From the NCBI GenBank assembly GCA_003247575.1, contig QJZC01000058.1, positions 1 through 64,000 of the forward strand: a stretch of 64,000 bases of DNA. Direction: 5' to 3'. The notes beneath the pieces are model-generated. The model worked only from the letters and a program-made list of their open reading frames with translations. It did no database searches and was not told where the DNA came from. Of the stretch, positions 1 through 7,040 are shown in pieces. The stretch's first letter is position 1. Each line of letters begins with the position of its first letter. Source of the stretch: Pseudomonadota bacterium (GTDB lineage: Bacteria; Myxococcota_A; UBA9160; SZUA-336). The position numbers were made by a program, and so were the translations under genes.

Positions 1-183
1 GCCCGAGACGGCGGCGGAAGCAAGCGAGAGATCAGATCAACAGCTCTCGCGCTTGCGCATGACGGCGTCCAACCACTTACCCCCCGGTACGTCCACCATC
101 ATCTGGGTTTACGTATACCAGAAGATGCTCCGAGGAACACAAGTTTTATTCCTCGACGGCGATAAAATGCATCGGCGACGTGC

Positions 184-1104
184 TCAGGACGACGATTTCT
201 CGACGGGCAAGAGACCCAAGTCGCCGATCATGCACTTCACGGAACCGCCGCCCTTCTTCAAGAATTCCGATACGTCGACCGTGATCACGCGCACCCCGCA
301 GGCTTCGATCTTGCCCTGCAGCACGCTCGAGATACCGTTTGGCATCACGAGGGTAGCTTCGCCGTCTCGATCGAGACAGAACGAGTTCGCCGCATACAGC
401 TCTGCGTCGCGCGGCTCCAGAGGAATCAAGCGGTCTCCGAAGCGCCGCCGTAGATCGCGCAGCGCCTCCGGCTCTGTGACCTCTTCATAGACGAGCAAGA
501 ACTCTCGCGCTGGCCCGAAGGAACAGAGGCAGGTGTCACCGTGGTAGTAGCGCTCGTCCTGTAGGCGGACCTGCACGATCTCGCGCTCTACGGAGACGAT
601 GCTTCGGATCTCGTCCAGAGCCATTGGCGAGCTGCGGAAGCCGTAGATTCGCTTCCAGGGCGGAATACCCAAGCGGGGAACGAAGCGTTGACTTCGAATC
701 TCGCCGTAGGTGAACAGCAGGAAGTCGCCCGCGGGGAACAAATCCGCTTCCCCCTCGAAGCGAGCCTGAAGCGTATGGCACTGCAGGCCCAGTGGTTCGA
801 TCACCTTGCGATAGAACGCCGTCTCACCTACCCGCGTGGGCGTCAAGTGCGAGAGGACGTAGTCATGACCGAAGCGAACGCCCGCGTTCGCAGGATAGAC
901 GAGCCCCGGCCAATCGGGGTGCGCGGGCACCACGATCACGCGCACACCGAGCTCTTCGAGACGCACACGCATCGCACACCACTGCTCCTGCGCGAGCGCT
1001 CGGTCGACGCCCTTGCGCCGCCCCCAGCGATCCCGCGTGTGCGGATTCGCACCTCCGACCACGGAGAAGTGAGCGGGGTCACCCATGAGTACCGTTCGCC
1101 TCAC
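184..1104 (-). CDS. DDAH/amidinotransferase-type guanidino-group hydrolase
   Basis: A 306-residue protein of the arginine-modifying (pentein) superfamily, which hydrolyses guanidino compounds such as dimethylarginine or succinylarginine. The C-terminal GGGSVKC motif supplies the nucleophile Cys291, His188 lies in YYHGDTC, and FEGEADLF (Glu119) matches the conserved acidic site. It is shorter than AstB (about 440 residues) and looks more like DDAH. It is last in a minus-strand operon after an M20 hydrolase, AstA and AstD, and its ATG overlaps the astD stop by 4 bases. I infer that it takes the AstB step (succinylarginine to succinylornithine or a citrulline derivative), but the substrate cannot be read from sequence. 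Confidence 0.82.
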   Translation of the reverse strand: MRRTVLMGDPAHFSVVGGANPHTRDRWGRRKGVDRALAQEQWCAMRVRLEELGVRVIVVPAHPDWPGLVYPANAGVRFGHDYVLSHLTPTRVGETAFYRKVIEPLGLQCHTLQARFEGEADLFPAGDFLLFTYGEIRSQRFVPRLGIPPWKRIYGFRSSPMALDEIRSIVSVEREIVQVRLQDERYYHGDTCLCSFGPAREFLLVYEEVTEPEALRDLRRRFGDRLIPLEPRDAELYAANSFCLDRDGEATLVMPNGISSVLQGKIEACGVRVITVDVSEFLKKGGGSVKCMIGDLGLLPVEKSSS

Positions 1105-2603
1105 GTCTTCCTCGGAAAGCCCGGCTGCTCGATCTCGGCACTCGCCAGCTCGAACTCCGTGCTCGCAACCGGGTAGGTGCAGTACACCGACGAGAGCACA
1201 CCGGCGGGCTGTGCATTCCCACTGCGCTTGACGCCGCCGAAGGGCAAGCGCGAGGACGCACCGACGGTGCTCGTGTTCCAGTTCAGGAGCCCCACGCGAA
1301 CCTCGCGATACACGCGTTCGAAGATCGATCGATCTCGCGAGAAGACGCTCGCAACGAGCCCGTACGGGGTCGCGTCGAGCGCCGTGATGCCCTCATCGAG
1401 CGACCGCACACTCAACATCGCCAGATCCGGGACGAAGTGCTCGTCGGTCTGATAGGCACTGTCGGAACGCCGGTGAAGTCGGTGCAAGCTCGGACGTACG
1501 TAGTACCCAGCCCGAGGACCTTCCACTGGCCCACCGCGGACGATGCACTCGGCCTCGCCCGCCGCCTGACCCAGCAGCTCGCGGTGACGCGCGACGGACT
1601 CGCGCGATATCAGCGGTCCCATGAACACCTCGGGATCGGTTGCGTACCCGATGCGAATCCGCGCCAGACGGCTCGCAAGCCGCTCGGCCAGCGCATCCGC
1701 CACCTTCTCCGACACGATCACCCGGCTGGTCGCGCTGCAGCGCTGCCCTGTCGTGATCGTCGCTCCGTACACGATCTGCGCGGCTGCGGCATCGAGATCG
1801 GCATCTTCACAGACGAGCGCACCATTCTTCCCACCCATCTCGAGTACGACCAGCTTGCTTGGCTGGTCGATGGTCGCTTCGAGCAGGCTTCGACCGACAC
1901 GATAGGAACCCGTGAACAGGACCGCGTCCAGATCGGGATGCCGGGCGAGCATCGCTCCCTGCTCTCCGTCCCCCTGAATGAGATTGAATACGCCCGCGGG
2001 AAAACCCGCACGCAGCGCCAGCTCTGCATAGAGTTGGCCAACGGCTGGCGTCCGCTCGGAAGGCTTGATCACGACGGTGTTCCCGGTGGCCAGCGCGGGG
2101 GCGACGTGTCCGTGAGTCAAGTGGCCCGGAAAGTTGAAGGGCCCCAGCACGCCGATCACACCCCGGGGATGTGCTCGACATCGAGCATGCTGTCCAGCGC
2201 CTATCTCGAATGCGTATTCGCGGATGGGTGACATGCCCTCGTTCAGGGTGATGTCGATCTTGGCCTGCATCGCACGCACTTCCGTCCTGGCTTCCCAGAG
2301 CGGCTTGCCTACCTCGGTCGAGATCACCGTCGCCAGGGTCTCAGCTTGTTCCTCGATCTGGCGCTTGAAGCGTAGCAGGACCTCTGCGCGCCGCTCGGCG
2401 GACGTGTCGCGCCAACCCGGATATGCGCGCCGCGCGGCGGCAACAGCCACATCCACGGAGTCGTGAGAGAAGGGGAACTGACCCAGATCGCGGCTCAGGT
2501 CCCCTGGATCCTCGAGCGCGATGCAGCCACTCTCACGCGTGACGGGCGCGAACTCGCCCGCGATGAAGTCACCTCGCGCATCGAAAGGCGACGACTCTGC
2601 CAT
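1101..2603 (-). CDS. astD: N-succinylglutamate 5-semialdehyde dehydrogenase (AstD-like)
   Basis: A 500-residue NAD(P)-dependent aldehyde dehydrogenase. The cofactor and catalytic motifs are in order: PFNFPGHLTHGHV, VIKPSERTPA, LFTGS, LEMGGKN (general-base Glu about 255) and TTGQRCSATSR (nucleophile Cys about 289). AstD oxidises succinylglutamate semialdehyde to succinylglutamate in the arginine succinyltransferase pathway, and the neighbouring astA supports this assignment over other ALDH subfamilies. I chose the ATG at 2603 because a GGGGGAAC ribosome site lies just upstream; the reading frame stays open 13 codons further. About 90 bases separate it from astA. It overlaps the downstream hydrolase by 4 bases, which suggests translational coupling. 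Confidence 0.85.
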   Translation of the reverse strand: MAESSPFDARGDFIAGEFAPVTRESGCIALEDPGDLSRDLGQFPFSHDSVDVAVAAARRAYPGWRDTSAERRAEVLLRFKRQIEEQAETLATVISTEVGKPLWEARTEVRAMQAKIDITLNEGMSPIREYAFEIGAGQHARCRAHPRGVIGVLGPFNFPGHLTHGHVAPALATGNTVVIKPSERTPAVGQLYAELALRAGFPAGVFNLIQGDGEQGAMLARHPDLDAVLFTGSYRVGRSLLEATIDQPSKLVVLEMGGKNGALVCEDADLDAAAAQIVYGATITTGQRCSATSRVIVSEKVADALAERLASRLARIRIGYATDPEVFMGPLISRESVARHRELLGQAAGEAECIVRGGPVEGPRAGYYVRPSLHRLHRRSDSAYQTDEHFVPDLAMLSVRSLDEGITALDATPYGLVASVFSRDRSIFERVYREVRVGLLNWNTSTVGASSRLPFGGVKRSGNAQPAGVLSSVYCTYPVASTEFELASAEIEQPGFPRKT

Positions 2604-2696
2604 TTCGTTCCCCCGCTGGCTCGCACGCGCGAGCGCGTTCATTCTGCGAACTCGGTGGCATCCCCCCAGGCACGCGACCGCGGCTCGGGGAATCCA

Positions 2697-3740
2697 TCAC
2701 TGGGTTTCGCGCGGGCGCGATAGCGACAGCGGCAGCGGTGCGCACCCGATTTCGTCCCCAACCGATAGCCCGAGTCGCTCGCGCGCTTGCTTCGAGACTC
2801 TGAGCTTCGTGCTGTCCCATTCGACTGGATCCGCCACGGCGCGAAAGCTCTCAGGCTCGTCTGCCACGATGATCGCGGGCGTAGCGGAATCCCCAGGACA
2901 GGTGTCGGCAACGACCGCCCGCACGAAGTCTCGGATGGGCACGATCTCACTCTGAGTCGCTCCGTAGAACGGCCCCGCATCGAAGGGATCGATCTCTCCG
3001 ATCCAGTGAAATCCCGCCCGTTCGAGCAAGCTCAGTGCAGGCCTCGCCTCCGGGTGTACCACTCCGAGCTCGGCGACGACATCGGGATCGAGCAACGACG
3101 CATAGAAGGGTGTGGAGGGGAACAGATCCAGAATGAAGGACTTGTCGGACGCACTGCGCCGATCGGCCTCGTCGTACGACAGGCCAGTGAAGCGGCGTCC
3201 GAACGCCTCCCAAAACCGATTCTTGCCATCGGGGGTGAGAGAGGCTCGCATCTCGGCGAGCAGGGTGTACTCGAAGCTCGCGGGATGACATGCGATGTAG
3301 GCGAAGCGTCCCCAGGAAAGCAGCTTGCCTGGCCAGCCAGGTCGGCCGCGAATCGACGGATGCGCCACCAGCGCCCCGATCTCGGTGGGGCCATCCTCTG
3401 TAGCACCCAGCTGCAGGGTCTGATGGGCCATGCGGATCTGCATGCTCGTGGCCTCGCGCTGCTCTTCACACACACGCAGGAACAGGTGCGGCAGTCCCGG
3501 TGTGCCATGCTTGGACAGGATGGCGCAGGTACCGACGACACGCTCGGTCTCGTCTATGAGCACGAACTGGTACTCGGCATCGAGTGAGGGCGCCGGATGC
3601 TGCACGAACGCGCGCGAAGAGCGTTCGAGACGTTGCGCGAGGAAGGACCGGTCTCGAGGTAGATTCGGACTGTCCAGGTACGAGGCCAGCTCCCAGATCG
3701 ACTCCAGGTCCATTCGCGTGGCGGAGCGTAGCAGGAACAT
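2697..3740 (-). CDS. astA: Arginine N-succinyltransferase
   Basis: A 347-residue protein, close to the usual AstA length of about 340. It transfers succinyl from succinyl-CoA to the alpha-amino group of arginine, the first step of the AST catabolic pathway. The N-terminus (FLLRSATRMDLESIWELA) follows the family pattern and is GNAT-like, and the protein also carries the family's conserved GEIDPFDAGP-type region. The start chosen (ATG 3740) shares one base with the TGA of the upstream M20 gene (TGATG), giving tight coupling; the frame is open 11 codons further upstream. Only one AstA subunit is encoded, unlike the two-subunit form of some pseudomonads. Confidence 0.88.
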   Translation of the reverse strand: MFLLRSATRMDLESIWELASYLDSPNLPRDRSFLAQRLERSSRAFVQHPAPSLDAEYQFVLIDETERVVGTCAILSKHGTPGLPHLFLRVCEEQREATSMQIRMAHQTLQLGATEDGPTEIGALVAHPSIRGRPGWPGKLLSWGRFAYIACHPASFEYTLLAEMRASLTPDGKNRFWEAFGRRFTGLSYDEADRRSASDKSFILDLFPSTPFYASLLDPDVVAELGVVHPEARPALSLLERAGFHWIGEIDPFDAGPFYGATQSEIVPIRDFVRAVVADTCPGDSATPAIIVADEPESFRAVADPVEWDSTKLRVSKQARERLGLSVGDEIGCAPLPLSLSRPRETQ

Positions 3741-5251
3741 CAGTCGGCGCTTTCCTGGGAGTCGTCCATACACAAGAGCGATATCAACTCGCGATACAGC
3801 ACGCGAGCCTGCTCGAGCTGGCTGACACGCGTATGCTCGTTCGGGCGGTGGACGTTCCCGATCGATTCACCCGCCCCCAGGACGATCGCTTCGAGCTCGC
3901 CAGACTCCGCGAGCAACCCGGCTTCGGTGCACGTCGCCTTGGTGTAGATCCTCGGCTCGACCCCCGCAGCCTGCTGTGCTCGGAGCACCGAGCGTGCGAG
4001 GAATCCGTCCACCGGCGTCGCCAGGGGCGGGTTGTAGCGCACCAGCTCGATCTGCGCGAACTCCTCGAGCGGTTCCACAGCAGCTCGCAAATCGACGCCG
4101 GGGACGGGCCGTAGATCGAAGCGGATCCTACAAACGCCATCCGCCAGCTCGATCTTCCCCAGATTCCCGACCGTGTGCGCAGGATCGAAGTCCGCATCGC
4201 GGATCTCGACAAGCTCGCTCAAGCGCCGCTTCCACGCGCGATAGAAACCCGCCAGCGGCTCCGAATCGTACAACTCGACCGGCTCCCCACCCGGGTCGAG
4301 CTCCATCTCCTCGAACACCACCGAAGCTGGGGTGTCGAGCTGCATCGGGTCCGACTGCTCCGAGCGTGAATCCAGCCAAAGCGAGAGCTCGGCTCTACTC
4401 GCCACGACGTTGACCGCCCCGCCGCCCGTAAGCGCGTAGACTCCACCAACGTTCGGCGCGCATAATCTCGCCAAAGCGGCATCGATCGCGCTCGCGCCCA
4501 GATGCGGCGTACTCGAGTGTGCGGGAGTGCCGCGAACACGCCAGGCCACGCGCCCGCTCGGCGAGCGAGAGGCGTGTCCGCGTCCATCGGCACCGGGCGC
4601 GGTACGCTTTCGTGCGCGCCTCGCAGATCTCTTGCCCGCACCCTTGGCCGCAGGCTTGGCGGCGGGCTTGACGACAAGCGGCAGGCTGGCTTCGAAGACC
4701 GCATACCCCTTGTGCGCACGAATGCCGACCAGCTCCGAAGGCTCTCCGATCAACGCATAGCCAAAGCCACGCGTGCCTCCGGAGCCACAGAAGGTGCGCG
4801 CCCCCACCAGCCCGACCTCTTCGGCGAAGGTTCCGACCACGCGCACCGGACGCTTCAGTCGCGCGAAGTCCAGATCCGCGAGCGCGGCCGCCTTACAGAC
4901 CATGTCTACCTTGGCGTCGGCGGAGCCGAGACCATAAAGACGATCACCGACCACGGTCGGCCGAAACGGGTCCCCTCCGGTCTCGGTCCAGTCGGAAGGG
5001 TCACCTGGAGGCACGGTATCGAGGTGAGTGAGCAGGATCAAGCCACGCTCGGTGGACGCATCGGCGGCAACCGGGAGGTCCGCGATCAGATTGTAGTGCG
5101 TGACCCCGGCATGTTCCGCAGGCTCGAGACGCGGCTCGAGACCGATCTCGCGCAGCATCGTCGCCGCGAGTTCTGCGATCGCCTGATTGCCATCACGGGA
5201 TACGGATGGCGTAGCGATGAACTTCTGAGCCCATGAAAGCAGGTCGAACAC
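3740..5251 (-). CDS. M20-family metallohydrolase (ArgE/DapE-like) with basic insertion
   Basis: A 503-residue zinc-dependent deacylase or peptidase. Metal-binding and catalytic residues are visible: LLTHLDTV (His76, Asp78), GLGSADAK (Asp112), TFAEEVG (Glu144/145) and GTPAHSSTPH (His245) in the lid domain. The family deacylates N-acyl amino acids. As the first gene of the astA-astD operon it could remove succinyl or acetyl groups from arginine-derived intermediates, doing the job AstE (M14 family) does elsewhere; that role is inferred. Residues 195-234 form an odd Lys/Arg/Ala-rich insertion that resembles a histone H1-like linker. No ribosome site decided the start; the first ATG gives a normal N-terminus. 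Confidence 0.82.
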   Translation of the reverse strand: MFDLLSWAQKFIATPSVSRDGNQAIAELAATMLREIGLEPRLEPAEHAGVTHYNLIADLPVAADASTERGLILLTHLDTVPPGDPSDWTETGGDPFRPTVVGDRLYGLGSADAKVDMVCKAAALADLDFARLKRPVRVVGTFAEEVGLVGARTFCGSGGTRGFGYALIGEPSELVGIRAHKGYAVFEASLPLVVKPAAKPAAKGAGKRSARRARKRTAPGADGRGHASRSPSGRVAWRVRGTPAHSSTPHLGASAIDAALARLCAPNVGGVYALTGGGAVNVVASRAELSLWLDSRSEQSDPMQLDTPASVVFEEMELDPGGEPVELYDSEPLAGFYRAWKRRLSELVEIRDADFDPAHTVGNLGKIELADGVCRIRFDLRPVPGVDLRAAVEPLEEFAQIELVRYNPPLATPVDGFLARSVLRAQQAAGVEPRIYTKATCTEAGLLAESGELEAIVLGAGESIGNVHRPNEHTRVSQLEQARVLYRELISLLCMDDSQESAD

Positions 5252-5400
5252 GTCCTAAACACGCAGATCGGCCGCAACTCGACGAAGCTTGAGCCGAACC
5301 CCAAATCAGGGTGAATCTACACCCGATGTTCGGAAACAGGGCTCCACGCGTGTCTCGCGTCGAGCCGCACGGCATTCGACGCTTCGAGCCAGCGCCGTCT

Positions 5401-5733
5401 TCAGTGGTGCCGTGCCGCGGGCTCCAGACGACAGCAGGGACAAAGCGCGCGCAGATGATCGAAGGGGTAGATCCCCGTATCGTGACCGTCGCTCCACTCG
5501 AACTGCAGTGCGTAGCGGCCCACACCAGTCACCCGAACGGGTCGCACGCCCTCCGGAATCGATGCCGGATCGAGCAGCGGCCTTCCAGTTGTCTCCTCGA
5601 TACAGCGCGCACACCGGCACGCCAGGCGGAGCTCTCGCACCGGATACACGCTGTCGTGCCCATCGTTCCAACGAATGAGCAGCGAATCCTCTCCGGCCTG
5701 CTCGATCGACTTCGGAGTCGTAGCATCACTCAT
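5401..5733 (-). CDS. DUF971 domain protein
   Basis: A 110-residue protein with the DUF971 pattern: an N-terminal LLIRWNDGHDSVYPV strand pair, a Cys-rich LACRCARC motif, and a second FEWSDGHDTGIYPFDHLR repeat followed by CPCC. DUF971 also forms the N-terminal domain of gamma-butyrobetaine hydroxylases and occurs alone near iron-sulfur or Mrp genes; its biochemical role is not settled. The cysteines suggest a zinc or iron site. I chose the ATG at 5733 because the family begins shortly before the first WNDGH motif; the open frame upstream is not conserved-looking. It is divergent from the F420 reductase gene 73 bases away. Confidence 0.8.
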   Translation of the reverse strand: MSDATTPKSIEQAGEDSLLIRWNDGHDSVYPVRELRLACRCARCIEETTGRPLLDPASIPEGVRPVRVTGVGRYALQFEWSDGHDTGIYPFDHLRALCPCCRLEPAARHH

Positions 5734-5806
5734 ACCGCACAGTATATCCTCGCTCGCCAGACCCCCAAGGGCCGCGTTCCAGCGGTGGGGCACGAGGAGC
5801 AGGTTC

Positions 5807-6493
5807 ATGTCGAAGGAAGCGGTGGCGATCATAGGGGGAACGGGTGACCAGGGCCTGGGGCTCGCCCTACGCTTCGCTCGCGCCGGGCGCGTCATTCGGA
5901 TCGGAAGTCGCAAGCCCGAACGCGCGCGCGCATGCGCAGCAGAGATCGCCAACCAGTTCCCCGGCTGTCACGTATCCGGACACGCGAACCCCGACGCGGT
6001 GCGAGCCGCGCAGGAAGCCATCGTGATCCTCTCGGTTCCATTCGAACACACGGTCTCGACCCTCGAGAGCCTGCGAGACGCCCTCGCAGCCCCGCAGATC
6101 GTGGTGTCGATGGGGGTTCCCCTGGCCAGCGCAATCGGTGATGTCGCAGCGCGCATGCTGATGGTCTCGCAAGGCTCCTGCGCAGAGCTCTGCCAACAGC
6201 GAGCCCCGGAGGGGATCTCGGTCGTGTCCGCCTTCCAGAACATCTCGGCCCATCGCTTGGCCGAGCTGGATGCGGAGGTCGACTGCGACGTCGTCGTCTC
6301 CGCGGACTCGAAGCACGCACGCACCCGCGTCATGGCCCTGTGCGAGGATCTGCCCGGCACCCGCGCGATCGATGGGGGCCCGCTCTACAATGCCCGCTAC
6401 GTAGAGTCGCTCACGGCGCTCCTGATCGGAATGAACATCCGCTACAAGAATCGCGCGGGCGCAGGAGTTCGCTTCACGCAGCTTCCGCTCTGA
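5807..6493 (+). CDS. npdG: NADPH-dependent F420 reductase (NpdG-like)
   Basis: A 228-residue Rossmann protein that transfers hydride between NADPH and the deazaflavin coenzyme F420. The N-terminus has AIIGGTGDQGLGLALR, the dinucleotide-binding loop typical of F420:NADP oxidoreductase, followed by GSRKPERA, which fits the 2'-phosphate of NADP. LNMNIRYK-type residues occur near the C-terminus as LLIGMNIRYK. A GAGGAG ribosome site lies 7 bases before the ATG at 5807, which excludes the longer open frame. The gene implies F420 use, although no F420-biosynthesis gene lies in this window. The molybdenum hydroxylase genes follow 43 bases later on the same strand, perhaps as one unit. Confidence 0.83.
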   Translation: MSKEAVAIIGGTGDQGLGLALRFARAGRVIRIGSRKPERARACAAEIANQFPGCHVSGHANPDAVRAAQEAIVILSVPFEHTVSTLESLRDALAAPQIVVSMGVPLASAIGDVAARMLMVSQGSCAELCQQRAPEGISVVSAFQNISAHRLAELDAEVDCDVVVSADSKHARTRVMALCEDLPGTRAIDGGPLYNARYVESLTALLIGMNIRYKNRAGAGVRFTQLPL

Positions 6494-6536
6494 CCCGCTT
6501 CCCAATGCCCCGCCCTGCGTGGCATGCTACCGCCGC

Positions 6537-7040
6537 ATGCCCACGAAGCTCTGCGTAAACGGCACGACTCACTACAGCGAGAGCAGCCCGAGCACACCGC
6601 TCCTCTACGTCTTGCGCAACGAGCTCGGGCTACGCGCCGCCAAGTTCGGGTGCGGCTTGGAACAGTGCGGCGCCTGCGCGGTGCTCGTCGGCGGGGAATC
6701 GATCCTCTCGTGCGGACTCCCGCTCTCCGCGGTGGGCGAACGCGAAGTGGTCACCGTCGAGGGTCTACCCGCTCTCGCGGGCGCTGCGGACGGCTTGCAC
6801 CCGCTCCAACGCGCGTTCCTGGAGGAGAATGCCGCGCAATGCGCATACTGCGTACCCGGAATCTTGATCGCCGCCACCGCGCTGCTGGCGTGGAACGACG
6901 CACCCGACCGGGCAACGATTCAGCGCGCCCTGGCGCCGCATCTGTGTCGTTGCGGTGCACATCCGCGCATCCTGCGCGCGGTCGAACGCGCCGCAGATCA
7001 GCTACGGGACTCCGATGACAAGCGCCAAACCACGCCCTAG
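6537..7040 (+). CDS. Molybdenum hydroxylase, 2Fe-2S small subunit
   Basis: A 167-residue protein carrying the two [2Fe-2S] domains of the xanthine oxidase family. The first is plant-ferredoxin type (GCGLEQCGACAVLV, then SILSC) and the second is the helical type (CAYCVPG and HLCRCGAH). It relays electrons from the molybdenum cofactor in the large subunit to an acceptor. I took the start at MPTKLCVNG, since the family starts within a few residues of this. It overlaps the large-subunit start by 26 bases. No medium FAD subunit is present, so the enzyme resembles isoquinoline 1-oxidoreductase (IorAB) or nicotinate dehydrogenase rather than CO dehydrogenase. Confidence 0.9.
   Translation: MPTKLCVNGTTHYSESSPSTPLLYVLRNELGLRAAKFGCGLEQCGACAVLVGGESILSCGLPLSAVGEREVVTVEGLPALAGAADGLHPLQRAFLEENAAQCAYCVPGILIAATALLAWNDAPDRATIQRALAPHLCRCGAHPRILRAVERAADQLRDSDDKRQTTP

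Noticed and set aside
37-102. A 21-codon minus-strand frame, possibly a peptide or a gene end
   Set aside because: It is bounded by stops, has no ribosome site and matches nothing I recognise; too little sequence is available at the window edge.
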